DNA of 64,000 nucleotides from Vibrio hyugaensis (lineage in GTDB: Bacteria; Pseudomonadota; Gammaproteobacteria; Enterobacterales; Vibrionaceae), in NCBI RefSeq assembly GCF_002906655.1, contig NZ_CP025794.1, forward strand, positions 2,666,001 to 2,730,000. Direction: 5' to 3'. Shown here one piece after another: positions 40,898-50,504 of this stretch. Under the pieces are notes generated by a model. The model was not told the DNA's origin. It was given only the letters and a program-made list of their open reading frames with translations, and did no database searches. The stretch's first letter is position 1, and each line of letters starts with the position of its first letter. The translations under genes and the position numbers were made by a program.

Positions 40898-42070
40898 TTA
40901 TTCCTCTTCCACCATAAAGGCTTCAAGCAAATCATTTAGGAACAGCTTACCTTTCTCGGTAATTTGCCAGTGAGTCTCTGTTTCACTCAGATAACTCATC
41001 TCAAGCGCCCAATCGATAGTCTCTTGAATTGAGCTCAACGGAAGACCTGTCGTATCGATGTAGTCTTGTTTCGGGCACGCTTCCATTAAGCGGAAACGGT
41101 TCATAAAGAACTCAAACGGACGATCTTCATCAGCCACAAGCTGTTCACTATCTAGGTACGGCTTCACCATGTTTTGGTATGCCATCAAATAGCCACGTGG
41201 GTGTTTGACCTTAGTGGTACGAACGATGCGACCATCAGCAAAGCTCAGCTTGCCGTGTGAGCCACAGCCAATGCCAAGGTAGTCACCAAAGCGCCAGTAG
41301 TTCAGGTTGTGCTGACACTGATAGCTAGGCTTGCTGTAACCAGAAATCTCGTACTGAACGTAACCTGCCGCTGCGAGTTTCTCATGACCTTGTTCGAAGA
41401 TATCCCACAAGTCATCGTCATCTGGCAAAGTCGGTGGCTTGTAGTAGAACATGGTGTTTGGTTCGATGGTCAGCTGATACCAAGACAGGTGCGGTGGCGC
41501 CAACTCAATCGCTTTGTCCAAATCTGCTAAGGCTTGTTCGATGCTTTGATCTGGTAAGCCGTGCATGAGATCGAGGTTAAAGCTGTTCAAGCCGATTTGG
41601 TGCGCCAGCTTAGCGGCATTGACGGCTTCGTCTTGACCGTGAATACGCCCCAAACGCTCAAGCTTCTGTTGCTCAAAGCTTTGCACACCGATAGAGATGC
41701 GCGTTACGCCAGCCTTGCGGTAACCAGCAAAGCGTTCTGCTTCGATGGTGCCTGGGTTGGCTTCCATGGTGATTTCTATTTCAGGCTTGAACGGAATACG
41801 CGCTTCAATGCCTTTAAGTAGACGCTCGATGCCTTCTGCCGAAATCAAACTCGGCGTACCACCACCAATGAAGATTGAATGCAGTGGACGTGGCGCTTCG
41901 TTAAGACGGTATTTCTCAATGTCAGTATCCAAGTCTTCAAGAAGGGCATTGATGTACTCTTCTTCTGGGATCTCGGCTTTGAGTGCGTGAGAGTTAAAGT
42001 CGCAATAAGGGCACTTTTGTACACACCACGGGATGTGTACATACAAGCTCAGTGTTGGGGGCGTTAACAT
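40898..42070 (-). CDS. hemW: Radical SAM heme chaperone HemW
   Basis: This 390-residue radical SAM protein has the 4Fe-4S motif CVQKCPYC (Cys16, Cys20, Cys23) and the HemN-type GGGTPSL and HGLPDQ segments. It lacks the N-terminal extension of true HemN, and HemW proteins insert heme into apo-enzymes rather than oxidise coproporphyrinogen. It follows rdgB by 18 bases, the usual yggT-yggU-rdgB-hemW order. Confidence 0.95.
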   Translation of the reverse strand: MLTPPTLSLYVHIPWCVQKCPYCDFNSHALKAEIPEEEYINALLEDLDTDIEKYRLNEAPRPLHSIFIGGGTPSLISAEGIERLLKGIEARIPFKPEIEITMEANPGTIEAERFAGYRKAGVTRISIGVQSFEQQKLERLGRIHGQDEAVNAAKLAHQIGLNSFNLDLMHGLPDQSIEQALADLDKAIELAPPHLSWYQLTIEPNTMFYYKPPTLPDDDDLWDIFEQGHEKLAAAGYVQYEISGYSKPSYQCQHNLNYWRFGDYLGIGCGSHGKLSFADGRIVRTTKVKHPRGYLMAYQNMVKPYLDSEQLVADEDRPFEFFMNRFRLMEACPKQDYIDTTGLPLSSIQETIDWALEMSYLSETETHWQITEKGKLFLNDLLEAFMVEEE

Positions 42071-42088
42071 GGTCTAATTCGCTCGTGA

Positions 42089-42691
42089 TTACTGAGACAC
42101 TTGCTCAGACAGTTGAGCAAACAACGACTTGAGTGCTTTACCGCGGTGAGACAGTTGTTTTTTACGTGCTGGCTCAAGTTCGGCTGACGCGCAGTTGTCT
42201 TCAGGTACGAAGAAGATTGGGTCGTAGCCAAAGCCATTTTCACCGTGTGCTTCAGTTAGAATGCGACCTTCCCACTTACCGTGACAAACGATAGGGGTTG
42301 GATCGTTCTCATGACGCATCAAAACCAATACGCAGTGGAAACGAGCGGTGCGCTCTGCTTCTGGTACGCCTTCCATTGCTTTAAGTAGCTTTTCTAGGTT
42401 CTCTTGGTCTGAGGCTTTTTCACCTGCATAACGTGCAGAGTAAATGCCCGGAGCTCCTTTCAAGAAATCAACTTCTAAGCCTGAGTCGTCCGCAATCGCA
42501 GGAAGACCCGTTTCTTGTGCTGCATGGCGAGCTTTGATGATCGCGTTTTCGATGAAAGTAGTGCCAGTTTCTGCTACTTCAGATACGTTGAATTCACTTT
42601 GCGCTAATACTTCAAAACCGAAGTCAGACAGCAGATCTGCCATCTCACGAACTTTGCCTTGGTTGCCTGTTGCTAGCACTATCTTTTTCAT
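42089..42691 (-). CDS. rdgB: XTP/dITP diphosphatase (Ham1/RdgB)
   Basis: This 200-residue nucleotide house-cleaning enzyme hydrolyses dITP and XTP to monophosphates. It has the N-terminal [11 protein letters not shown] substrate loop, [24 protein letters not shown] near 67-90 and [11 protein letters not shown] near 145-160. It forms an operon with hemW. Upstream, a MITE separates it from the DUF4426 and yggU genes that normally precede it. Confidence 0.96.
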   Translation of the reverse strand: MKKIVLATGNQGKVREMADLLSDFGFEVLAQSEFNVSEVAETGTTFIENAIIKARHAAQETGLPAIADDSGLEVDFLKGAPGIYSARYAGEKASDQENLEKLLKAMEGVPEAERTARFHCVLVLMRHENDPTPIVCHGKWEGRILTEAHGENGFGYDPIFFVPEDNCASAELEPARKKQLSHRGKALKSLFAQLSEQVSQ

Positions 42692-42754
42692 GGTCGTCTC
42701 TTTCTGTAGCGATAAAGGGAGAACGCAGTGTTCTCCCCGATTAAAATGGTTCTA

Positions 42755-43020
42755 GGGTCTGTTGACCTTTCGCGGTTAAATTTTGTTCGAGATAAAATCG
42801 TTTTAGGTGAGGCAAGGAGTGTGTCGCCTAGTCACTCTAAGCAAATACTCCTTAACAAAGCATAAAACGATTTTAGCCGAACCCTTTGGGCTGCGTTTGT
42901 TGGTCATTTCTACTGCGTTATCGACTTCTCATGTAGGCTAGCTACATAGCAAAGTCTCTGCCTTGTATAAATACCCAACAATTCGCTGCAAAAATCAGCT
43001 CTAAAGGTCAACAGACCCTA
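42755..43020. mobile_element. MITE with perfect 17-18 bp terminal inverted repeats
   Basis: This 266-bp element has ends TAGGGTCTGTTGACCTTT (42755-42772) and its exact reverse complement (43003-43020). The outermost TA on both sides may be a TA target duplication, as made by IS630/Tc1-mariner type elements. Inside are two further nested inverted repeats: TAAAATCGTTTTA at 42793-42805 with 42863-42875, and AAGGAGT at 42814-42820 with ACTCCTT at 42847-42853. No coding frame is present, so it must be mobilised in trans. It lies in the gap between DUF4426 and rdgB. Confidence 0.85.
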
Positions 43021-43062
43021 AGGCTATGATGTTCTAAAAGCTTTTAGATCATCACAACCCAA

Positions 43063-43494
43063 TTACTCTTCGACATAAAATTTCTGGGTGAATTTAAGCT
43101 TACCTGAGCCTTTGTTTCCAGCTTTAACGTCAATATCGAAGGTAAAAGTTTCTTCGTTGGTAATGCCAAGTTCAGCTAAGTAGTAAATCGCATTACCTTC
43201 TTTTACTTCTCGGAAGGTGAGTTTCTGCGTTTGGCCAATCAAGTTCTTCGCTTGGCCACTGATTTTTGCGTCAACTGTTGGTTTACCTAGTGAGGCGCTG
43301 TCTAATACGCTGATGTTCACTACTGCATTATAGCCATTACGCTTGATGTCGTAGCTACGAGCGATCTTTGACGTCAGAAAGGTAGAGTTAAACGCAACAT
43401 AGTGAACTTCGATGTCTTTCATGGTTTTGAACTGACCTGCCATGCTTGGTAAAGATAAAAGGCTGATCAATAGGGCGGTAATCCATTTGCTCAT
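43063..43494 (-). CDS. DUF4426 periplasmic protein
   Basis: This 143-residue protein has a signal peptide (about 1-19, ending SMA) and a beta-rich mature part (GQFKTMKDIEVHYVAFNSTFLTSKIA...) matching DUF4426, a family found next to yggU/yggT in Vibrio and relatives. Probably periplasmic; function unknown. It lies 63 bases after yggU on the same strand and was presumably co-transcribed with rdgB before the MITE came between. Confidence 0.82.
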   Translation of the reverse strand: MSKWITALLISLLSLPSMAGQFKTMKDIEVHYVAFNSTFLTSKIARSYDIKRNGYNAVVNISVLDSASLGKPTVDAKISGQAKNLIGQTQKLTFREVKEGNAIYYLAELGITNEETFTFDIDVKAGNKGSGKLKFTQKFYVEE

Positions 43495-43557
43495 TATTAC
43501 TTCCTCGAATCGATATTCGTTATTTAATTTGATACGAAAATCGTAAATAAAAAGCCA

Positions 43558-43848
43558 TCAAATGATGGCTTTAATTTCGCTTGGTATTTGTATTGGAGAT
43601 TCTATCCGAATTTGCTTATGACGTCCCAGTTCACCTTTTTCTATGTGAACCAAGCCCTTAGCAACTTTGAATTGTTTCGCCAAAAACTTAGTTAGGTGTG
43701 CATTCGCTTTACCATCGACAGGCGGTGCGGTGATGGCAATTTTAAGCTCTTCACCATGCAAGCCGACGACCTTGTCGCGGCTCGCTTTTGGTTGAATATA
43801 GAGTTTGAGAATGACATCCTCGCCATCGAGCCAAACGGCGGCTGACAT
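43558..43848 (-). CDS. yggU: YggU, DUF167 family protein
   Basis: This 96-residue small alpha/beta protein has the DUF167 signature [17 protein letters not shown] and the conserved [17 protein letters not shown]. Function is not established. The start ATG overlaps the yggT stop by one base (TAATG), indicating translational coupling. Confidence 0.92.
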   Translation of the reverse strand: MSAAVWLDGEDVILKLYIQPKASRDKVVGLHGEELKIAITAPPVDGKANAHLTKFLAKQFKVAKGLVHIEKGELGRHKQIRIESPIQIPSEIKAII

Positions 43849-44405
43849 TATAGTTGGTACCAGATTGGACCAATCACGTCACCCATTAGGAAGTTCGCGA
43901 ATTGCAGACCGATAAACAATACGAGTACGCTTAAATCAAAACCACCCATCGCAGGTAGGATACGGCGAATTGGTGCGAGCATTGGCTCTGTTAATTGATG
44001 GAATACGTACTCGATTGGGCTGCGACCTTGGCTTACCCAGCTTAGAATGGCACGGATCAATAGAACCCAGAATAGCAAGCCACCAGCGGCTTTAACTAAT
44101 GATAACAAACCTAGGAATAGGAAATCGGCACTGAAAGAAACCGAACCACTTGATGCAATCAGGATCAATGCAACGAACTTAAGTACACACAGTACGTAAG
44201 CAAAAAGCACTGTCGCTAGATCGATACCACCGACAGAAGGGATGACTCGACGTAATGGCCCCACAACTGGCTGTGTTGCTTTGACGATAAACTGCGAGAA
44301 TGGGTTGTAGAAATCTGCACGGGCAGCTTGCAACCAAATACGCAAAATGACGACCATGATGTACAGGTCAAATAGGGTTGAGATGAGAAAACTCATTGAA
44401 TTCAT
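43848..44405 (-). CDS. yggT: YggT family inner-membrane protein
   Basis: This 185-residue protein is built from two YggT repeats, each with two membrane helices and the motif [26 protein letters not shown]. The duplicated architecture is normal for the family. It is linked to membrane or osmotic functions but has no proven role. It is coupled to yggU and lies 54 bases downstream of proC. Confidence 0.92.
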   Translation of the reverse strand: MNSMSFLISTLFDLYIMVVILRIWLQAARADFYNPFSQFIVKATQPVVGPLRRVIPSVGGIDLATVLFAYVLCVLKFVALILIASSGSVSFSADFLFLGLLSLVKAAGGLLFWVLLIRAILSWVSQGRSPIEYVFHQLTEPMLAPIRRILPAMGGFDLSVLVLFIGLQFANFLMGDVIGPIWYQL

Positions 44406-44459
44406 AAGGTACCCTTAACAAGTAAAGAACGACACGCCCTAGTTGTGCCGTTCAGATAA

Positions 44460-45278
44460 TTAAAACAGTTTTTCCATTTCTTCAGCGCGAGCAACCGCAG
44501 CTTGCATTGCTTTCGCCACAATATCAGACAGTTGATGTTCGTTGAACGTGCGCAGAGCTTCTGCTGTTGTACCACCTTTTGATGTCACGTTCTCGCGCAG
44601 TGTAGAAAGCTCTGTTTGCGGATTTTCCACTACCATGCTTGCAGCACCCAGTGCCGCTTGCTGAACTAACATGCGTGCGGTGTCTTTATCGAAGCCTTGA
44701 GCAATCGCTTCAGCTTGCATCGCTTCCATAAATAGGAAGAAGTACGCCGGTGCACTGCCTGCTGCTGCAATAACGTTGTTGATGCCCGATTCTTGCCCAA
44801 CCCAACACACCTTACCGCATGCTTGCATTAGTTCTGTTGCGAAGGCTTTGTCTTGTTCTGATACAGATTCAGGCGCATATAGACCACTCATACCCAAACC
44901 AAGTTGGGATGGTGTGTTTGGCATCACGCGAACCAAGTTGAGCTTATTCGCTAACATGTCATCCAAACGTGAACAGTTGATGCCTGCTGCGATAGAGATA
45001 ACCAGTTTGTTGCTGAAGTCGATAGATTGCAGTGGTTTACACACTTCCTCCATCATTTGTGGCTTCACAGACAATACCACCACGTCTGCTTCCGTTGCAG
45101 CTGCGATGTTATCGCTGGTGGTACGGATACCAAAGTCTTGCTCAAGAGGTTGGCGGCGCGTCTCAGATGGCGCGGTTGCGACAATGTTTTGAGCAGGGTA
45201 GCCATTAGCGACGAGACCCGAGACAATGGCTCTCACCATGTTCCCTGCGCCGATGAAGGCAATCTTTTTATGTTCCAT
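44460..45278 (-). CDS. proC: Pyrroline-5-carboxylate reductase
   Basis: This 272-residue enzyme reduces pyrroline-5-carboxylate to proline with NAD(P)H, the last step of proline synthesis. It begins MEHKKIAFIGAGNMVRAI (Rossmann loop GAGNM) and ends with the family signature region SKGGTTAEALRTFNEH near 235-250. The reading frame extends 54 codons upstream into non-conserved sequence, so the ATG at 45278, aligned with the family N-terminus, is used. It follows yggS in the conserved order. Confidence 0.95.
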   Translation of the reverse strand: MEHKKIAFIGAGNMVRAIVSGLVANGYPAQNIVATAPSETRRQPLEQDFGIRTTSDNIAAATEADVVVLSVKPQMMEEVCKPLQSIDFSNKLVISIAAGINCSRLDDMLANKLNLVRVMPNTPSQLGLGMSGLYAPESVSEQDKAFATELMQACGKVCWVGQESGINNVIAAAGSAPAYFFLFMEAMQAEAIAQGFDKDTARMLVQQAALGAASMVVENPQTELSTLRENVTSKGGTTAEALRTFNEHQLSDIVAKAMQAAVARAEEMEKLF

Positions 45279-45408
45279 ATGTCTGATTTCCAAATATAAA
45301 TTCTTACAAATTGTTGTGCGCACGGGTGTATAATTGCACCACTTTGCTCTGACTGCCCAAAGAAAGGCCGTCAGACTCAAATTCACAGTGTCTGGCAACA
45401 ACGCGCTT

Positions 45409-46119
45409 TTATTGCTGTTTGCCGTAGTCTCGTGCGCCAAAAATAGCGGTGCCGATGCGAACCATAGTACTGCCCGCTTCTATAGCAGCATCCATATCAC
45501 CGCTCATGCCCATAGAGAGCGTGTCGACATCTGGGTACTGCTGAGCTAGCTTGTGCTTAAGTTCAGATAATTGTTTGAACGCTCGCAGTTGTGATTCGTA
45601 ATCTGGCACGTTAGCAGGAATCGACATCAACCCTCTTAACGTGAGGTTTGGAAGGCGAGAAATCAACTCAGCCAGCTCGAATATTTCTGCATCGCTGACG
45701 CCAGATTTAGAATCTTCACCACTGGTGTTTACTTGAATCAGCACTTGTAACGGTTTTAGCTCACTTGGGCGCTGGTCATTTAAACGTTGAGCGATCTTAG
45801 CGCGATCAATGGTGTGAACCCAATCGAAATGTTCAGCGACAGGACGTGATTTATTGGACTGAATTGGCCCAATGAAGTGCCATTCGATTCGATAATCTGG
45901 ATAATGCTCGGCAAAGTGCTGAACTTTACTGACGCCCTCTTGGACGTAGTTTTCACCAAACGCCACTTGGCCTGATTGGTAGGCTTCGAGAACCGCCTCG
46001 ACAGGTTTAGTTTTGCTTACTGCTAAAAGTTGCACTGACTCTGGAGAACGGCCACATTTTTGTTCGTCGTGTCGAATTTGAGAGGTGATATGTTCAATGT
46101 TTTGTTGAATACTACTCAT
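45409..46119 (-). CDS. yggS: PLP-binding homeostasis protein YggS
   Basis: This 236-residue fold-type III PLP protein binds PLP through Lys36 (LLAVSKTKPV). Other signatures are FGENYVQE near 75-82, WHFIGPIQSNK near 100-110 and the C-terminal STMVRIGTAIFG. It buffers free PLP rather than acting as an enzyme. It diverges from pilT with only 28 bases between starts. Confidence 0.95.
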   Translation of the reverse strand: MSSIQQNIEHITSQIRHDEQKCGRSPESVQLLAVSKTKPVEAVLEAYQSGQVAFGENYVQEGVSKVQHFAEHYPDYRIEWHFIGPIQSNKSRPVAEHFDWVHTIDRAKIAQRLNDQRPSELKPLQVLIQVNTSGEDSKSGVSDAEIFELAELISRLPNLTLRGLMSIPANVPDYESQLRAFKQLSELKHKLAQQYPDVDTLSMGMSGDMDAAIEAGSTMVRIGTAIFGARDYGKQQ

Positions 46120-46147
46120 AGCTGTACTTTAGACTTAAGGATTTTAA

Positions 46148-47188
46148 ATGGATATCACTGAGTTACTGGATTTTAGTGTAAAACATAATGCTTCGGATCT
46201 ACATCTTTCTGCAGGTGTACCACCAATGGTTCGTATTGATGGTGATGTGAGAAAACTGGGCATTCCAGCGTTTACACACCAAGAAGTGCACCGTTTGGTT
46301 TTTGAAATCATGAACGATGCGCAGCGCAGTGAATTCGAAGAAAAACTCGAAGTCGATTTCTCATTTGAATTGCACAATGTTGGCCGTTTTCGTGTCAACG
46401 CCTTCAACCAATCTCGTGGCTGTGCGGCGGTGTTCCGTACCATCCCAAGTAGCATTCCAACACTGGAAGAGCTAGAAGCGCCAGAGATCTTCAAAAAGAT
46501 TGCTAACGCAGAAAAAGGTTTAGTACTGGTTACCGGTCCAACAGGTTCGGGTAAATCGACAACCTTGGCTGCCATTGTTGACTACATTAACCGTAATCAC
46601 AACAAGCATATCCTTACAATTGAAGATCCTATTGAATTTGTTCACAACAACAATAAGTGTTTGATCAACCAACGTGAAGTACACCGTGATACGCATAGCT
46701 TCCAAAATGCGCTTCGCAGCGCGCTACGTGAAGACCCGGATGTCATTCTAGTTGGTGAGATGCGTGACAAAGAAACCATCAGTTTGGCGCTGACGGCTGC
46801 TGAAACGGGTCACCTTGTTTTCGGTACGCTGCATACTAGCTCAGCAGCGAAAACCATCGACCGTATTATCGACGTATTCCCAGGTAGTGACAAAGACATG
46901 GTGCGTTCGATGCTGTCGGAGTCGTTGCGTTCGGTTATTGCGCAAAAGCTGCTTAAGCGAAATGGTGGAGGCCGTATTGCTTGTCATGAGATCATGATGG
47001 CAACGCCAGCAATCCGTAACTTGATCCGCGAAGATAAAGTGGCGCAGATGTACTCGATCATTCAAACCGGTGCGGCACATGGCATGCAAACCATGGAACA
47101 AAATGCCCGTCAGTTGATGGCTCAAGGTATGGTATCGCGTGAAGAAGTCGACAAGAAAGTCGAAATCGAAGCGCAGCAATTCTCGTAA
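46148..47188 (+). CDS. pilT: Type IV pilus twitching/retraction ATPase PilT
   Basis: This 346-residue hexameric secretion ATPase has Walker A GPTGSGKST at 130-138, an Asp box around EDPIEFVH, Walker B region DVILVGEMRD and the retraction-specific AIRNLIRE motif near 290. It depolymerises type IV pili, as needed for twitching and DNA uptake on chitin. pilU follows after 30 bases. It is separate from the main pilus clusters, as usual in Vibrio. Confidence 0.97.
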   Translation: MDITELLDFSVKHNASDLHLSAGVPPMVRIDGDVRKLGIPAFTHQEVHRLVFEIMNDAQRSEFEEKLEVDFSFELHNVGRFRVNAFNQSRGCAAVFRTIPSSIPTLEELEAPEIFKKIANAEKGLVLVTGPTGSGKSTTLAAIVDYINRNHNKHILTIEDPIEFVHNNNKCLINQREVHRDTHSFQNALRSALREDPDVILVGEMRDKETISLALTAAETGHLVFGTLHTSSAAKTIDRIIDVFPGSDKDMVRSMLSESLRSVIAQKLLKRNGGGRIACHEIMMATPAIRNLIREDKVAQMYSIIQTGAAHGMQTMEQNARQLMAQGMVSREEVDKKVEIEAQQFS

Positions 47189-47218
47189 CGATCACATAGG
47201 TAATAGCGAACCCGGAAG

Positions 47219-48325
47219 ATGGATCTGAATAAATTTCTCGAAGGCATGCTGGCGTTAAAAGCGTCGGATCTTTATATCACGGTTGGTGCGCCGATCTTAT
47301 TTCGTGTGGATGGCGAACTGCGTCCGCAAGGGGATAAGTTGAGTGAAAATGACGTAGCCATGCTGCTCGATAGTGCAATGGATCCAGAGCGACGTCAGGA
47401 GTTTCGTAAAAGTCGAGAATCAAACTTTGCGATTGTCCGAGATTGTGGCCGCTTCCGTGTTAGTGCTTTCTTTCAGCGAGAATTACCTGGTGCGGTGATT
47501 CGTCGTATCGAAACCAACATTCCTACGTTTGAACAGCTTAAGTTGCCTTTAGTGTTGCAAGATCTTGCGATAGCGAAACGTGGCTTGGTGCTGGTGGTTG
47601 GTGCTACAGGTTCCGGTAAGTCGACCACTATGGCGGCGATGACGGGTTACCGTAACAGCAATAAAACAGGTCACATTCTGACAGTTGAAGACCCAATCGA
47701 ATTTGTGCACGAGCACAAGCGTTGTATCGTGACTCAGCGTGAAGTGGGATTGGATACCGACAGCTATGAAGTAGCGTTAAAGAACTCATTACGCCAAGCG
47801 CCTGACATGATTTTGATTGGTGAGATCCGTAGCCGCGAAACGATGGAATACGCGATGACCTTTGCTGAGACTGGTCACTTGTGTATGGCTACATTGCACG
47901 CGAACAACGCAAACCAAGCACTTGAGCGTATTTTGCACCTAGTGCCAAAAGATCAGAAAGATCAGTTCCTGTTTGATCTGTCGATGAACTTAAAAGGCGT
48001 AGTAGGTCAACAGCTGATCCGTGATAAAAACGGTCAAGGACGTCATGGAGTGTTTGAGATTCTGCTAAATAGTCCACGAGTTTCTGATCTGATCCGTCGC
48101 GGTGATCTGCATGAGTTAAAAACCACCATGGCACGCTCTAATGAGTTCGGTATGCTGACGTTTGATCAGTCGCTCTATAAATTGGTGATGCAAGGCAAGA
48201 TCAGTGAAGAAGATGCATTGCACAGTGCGGATTCAGCTAACGATCTGCGTTTGATGTTGAAGACGCAACGCGGTGAAGCCTTCTCTACAGGCACGCTGGC
48301 GAACGTTAAGATCGATATGGATTAA
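47219..48325 (+). CDS. pilU: PilT-like accessory retraction ATPase PilU
   Basis: This 368-residue PilT paralogue has Walker A GATGSGKST near 130, EDPIEFVHEH, -DMILIGEIRSRETME- and a C-terminal extension (about 345-368) not found in PilT. PilU works with PilT to increase retraction force. It is the second gene of the pilTU operon, ending at a clear terminator. Confidence 0.96.
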   Translation: MDLNKFLEGMLALKASDLYITVGAPILFRVDGELRPQGDKLSENDVAMLLDSAMDPERRQEFRKSRESNFAIVRDCGRFRVSAFFQRELPGAVIRRIETNIPTFEQLKLPLVLQDLAIAKRGLVLVVGATGSGKSTTMAAMTGYRNSNKTGHILTVEDPIEFVHEHKRCIVTQREVGLDTDSYEVALKNSLRQAPDMILIGEIRSRETMEYAMTFAETGHLCMATLHANNANQALERILHLVPKDQKDQFLFDLSMNLKGVVGQQLIRDKNGQGRHGVFEILLNSPRVSDLIRRGDLHELKTTMARSNEFGMLTFDQSLYKLVMQGKISEEDALHSADSANDLRLMLKTQRGEAFSTGTLANVKIDMD

Positions 48326-48340
48326 TCCTTTCTAGATATG

Positions 48341-48369
48341 AAAAAGGTTGGCAGAAGCCAACCTTTTTT
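48341..48369. terminator. Terminator after pilU
   Basis: AAAAAGGTTGGC, AGAA and GCCAACCTTTTTT, between convergent pilU and ruvX; it can act in both directions. Confidence 0.9.
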
Positions 48370-48385
48370 CTTTGTGCTTGAATGT

Positions 48386-48811
48386 CTACTCACCCCAAAG
48401 GTTTTCAAACCAACTTTCAAGAATCACCACCGCTGACTGACAGTCGATGTTACCCTTCGATAACGCTTTGTAGCCACCCATACTGAATAAATCAGCACGA
48501 GCCTCTGCTGTCGACAGACGTTCGTCATGCAACTCAACAGGTAAGCCATATCGGCCTTGAAGGCGGTTGGCGAACTTTTTCGCTCGTGGCGTAATGGTTT
48601 CTAGATCTTTCCCGTGCAGGTCAGTCGGTAAGCCAACAACCAATAAGTCTGGTTGCCATTCTTTGATTTGTTTTTCGATATCATCCCAGTTTGGAATGCC
48701 ATCATTGGCTTTAAACGCTTTTAATGGTGAAGCGGTGCCAGTAATTTCTTGGCCAATCGCGCTACCAATACTCTTGGTGCCAAAATCAAAGGCCATAACA
48801 GTGCGTGACAT
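48386..48811 (-). CDS. ruvX: Putative pre-16S rRNA nuclease / Holliday junction resolvase-like RuvX
   Basis: This 141-residue RNase H-fold YqgF protein has the first catalytic Asp in [15 protein letters not shown], the second acidic residue in [11 protein letters not shown] and the third in [11 protein letters not shown]. coli YqgF processes pre-16S rRNA; a Holliday junction role was also proposed. It follows yqgE by 53 bases. Confidence 0.94.
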   Translation of the reverse strand: MSRTVMAFDFGTKSIGSAIGQEITGTASPLKAFKANDGIPNWDDIEKQIKEWQPDLLVVGLPTDLHGKDLETITPRAKKFANRLQGRYGLPVELHDERLSTAEARADLFSMGGYKALSKGNIDCQSAVVILESWFENLWGE

Positions 48812-48864
48812 AATGTGTCTCGAATCTCAATTGGGTGGAAAACTTAACGTATTACGCAAGTGGG

Positions 48865-49428
48865 TTATGCATGTCCGGCGTCAGAAGACAACTGGCTCGG
48901 ATCGATACCTAGCTTTTCGACGGCTTTTTTCCAACGATCGATAATCGGAGTATCGAAGATGATCTCTGGTGTGGCTTCAATCGTCAGCCATGAGTTTTCA
49001 GCCAGTTCGGTTTCTAACTGACCGGCACTCCAACCTGAATAACCTAACGCAACAAGATAGTCACTTGGTTCTGCCTCTGTGCCGAGTACCGACAGGATGT
49101 CTTTGGAAGTGGTGACAGCCAGCTCGTCAGTCATTTGAATGCTCGATTCGTAGTAATCTTTTGGTTTATGCAAAATAAAACCACGATCTTCAGAAACAGG
49201 GCCGCCATTATAAACAGGCCTGTCCAAACTTGCTTCAAACAGGCGCGGGTGAACAGGTTGTACTTCGACCTGCTTGAGCATGCTACCTACTGTAATATCA
49301 ACCGGAGCATTGATCATTAGCCCCATCGCACCTTCTTCATTGTGCTCACAGACATAGATAACACTATTCTGAAAGTAGGGGTCTTTCATTCCCGGCATAG
49401 CAACTAAGAAATAGTTTGTGAGGTTCAT
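48865..49428 (-). CDS. yqgE: YqgE/AlgH family protein
   Basis: This protein of about 187 residues begins [30 protein letters not shown], the UPF0301/AlgH signature, with G-MGLMINAP near 35-42 and [13 protein letters not shown] near 125-138. Function is not defined. Two ATGs are possible (49434 and 49428); the second matches the family start. It is downstream of gshB and upstream of ruvX. Confidence 0.92.
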   Translation of the reverse strand: MNLTNYFLVAMPGMKDPYFQNSVIYVCEHNEEGAMGLMINAPVDITVGSMLKQVEVQPVHPRLFEASLDRPVYNGGPVSEDRGFILHKPKDYYESSIQMTDELAVTTSKDILSVLGTEAEPSDYLVALGYSGWSAGQLETELAENSWLTIEATPEIIFDTPIIDRWKKAVEKLGIDPSQLSSDAGHA

Positions 49429-49452
49429 TCTCATTTCGACCTTTCAGTAGGT

Positions 49453-49499
49453 ACTTAAGCAAACGTCACGCACTGATATGTGCATGAGTTTGCTTAAGT
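49453..49499. other. Long inverted repeat between gshB and yqgE
   Basis: ACTTAAGCAAAC (49453-49464) and GTTTGCTTAAGT (49488-49499) are perfect 12-bp arms, with an inner GCAC/GTGC pair. No T run, so more likely an mRNA-stability or operator element than a terminator. Confidence 0.5.
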
Positions 49500-49539
49500 T
49501 AATGTTCAACGCTCTCTATTAACTGTACTACAGTTTGAG

Positions 49540-50490
49540 TTATTCGCCTTTGATACGACGTTCGATCGCATCCATGAGCTTACCAGTGATAGAAATATCA
49601 AATGCTGCTTCAATTTCACGAATACACGTTGGGCTGGTGACGTTGATTTCCGTTAGCTTGTCGCCAATCACGTCAAGGCCAACAAAGATAAGACCTTTTT
49701 CTTTCAATGTTGGTGCGACGGCTTGTGCGATTTTTATGTCAGTTTCACTCAGTGGACGAGCTTCACCGGTACCACCAGCAGCCAAGTTGCCGCGCGTTTC
49801 GCCTTTTGCAGGGATACGAGCTAGGCAGTAAGGCATTGGTTCACCATCAACCACAAGAATACGCTTGTCACCATTGCTGATGTCAGGTACGAAGGTTTGC
49901 GCCATTGCGTAGTTTTGGCCGTGGTTAGTCAGCGTTTCGATGATCACAGATACGTTTGGATCGTTCTCTTTTACGCGGAAGATAGATGCACCACCCATGC
50001 CATCAAGTGGTTTTAGGATCACATCACCATGCTCTTCACGAAAAGCTTTAATCTTCTCTGCTTTTCGCGTCACGATAGTAGTTGGTGTGAGTTCAGGGAA
50101 CCAAGCCGTGAACAGTTTCTCGTTACAGTCGCGTAGGCTTTGTGGTTTGTTAACGATCAGTGCACCTTGTTCTTCAGCACGTTCAAGGATGTAAGTCGCG
50201 TAGATGTACTCAGTGTCGAATGGAGGATCTTTACGCATCAGAACCGCATCTAACTCAGAAAGCTCGATCGTTTGCTCTGATTTGAATTCGTACCAGCCAG
50301 TTGGATCTTCTTTTAATTCAACCACTTTGGTATCCGCAATTGCTTTACCTTGGTCTAGATGAAGATCATTCATTTCCATGTAGTGGATTTCGTAACCGCG
50401 GCGCTGCGCTTCAAGCATCATGGCAAAGCTAGAGTCTTTCTTGATGTTAATGGACGAGATTGGGTCCATAACAATACCGAGTTTGATCAT
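49540..50490 (-). CDS. gshB: Glutathione synthetase
   Basis: This 316-residue ATP-grasp enzyme joins gamma-glutamylcysteine and glycine. It starts MIKLGIVMDPISSINIKKDSS as in the E. coli protein and has the ATP-grasp segments VILKPLDGMGGASIF near 150, GDKRILVVDGEP near 200 and EINVTSPT near 280. It follows rsmE by 14 bases. Confidence 0.97.
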   Translation of the reverse strand: MIKLGIVMDPISSINIKKDSSFAMMLEAQRRGYEIHYMEMNDLHLDQGKAIADTKVVELKEDPTGWYEFKSEQTIELSELDAVLMRKDPPFDTEYIYATYILERAEEQGALIVNKPQSLRDCNEKLFTAWFPELTPTTIVTRKAEKIKAFREEHGDVILKPLDGMGGASIFRVKENDPNVSVIIETLTNHGQNYAMAQTFVPDISNGDKRILVVDGEPMPYCLARIPAKGETRGNLAAGGTGEARPLSETDIKIAQAVAPTLKEKGLIFVGLDVIGDKLTEINVTSPTCIREIEAAFDISITGKLMDAIERRIKGE

Positions 50491-50504
50491 TGTTTTTCTC
50501 CGTT

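Noticed and set aside
44460..45440. Longer proC start at 45440
   Set aside because: The first 54 residues match nothing in the family; the Rossmann start at 45278 is the conserved N-terminus.
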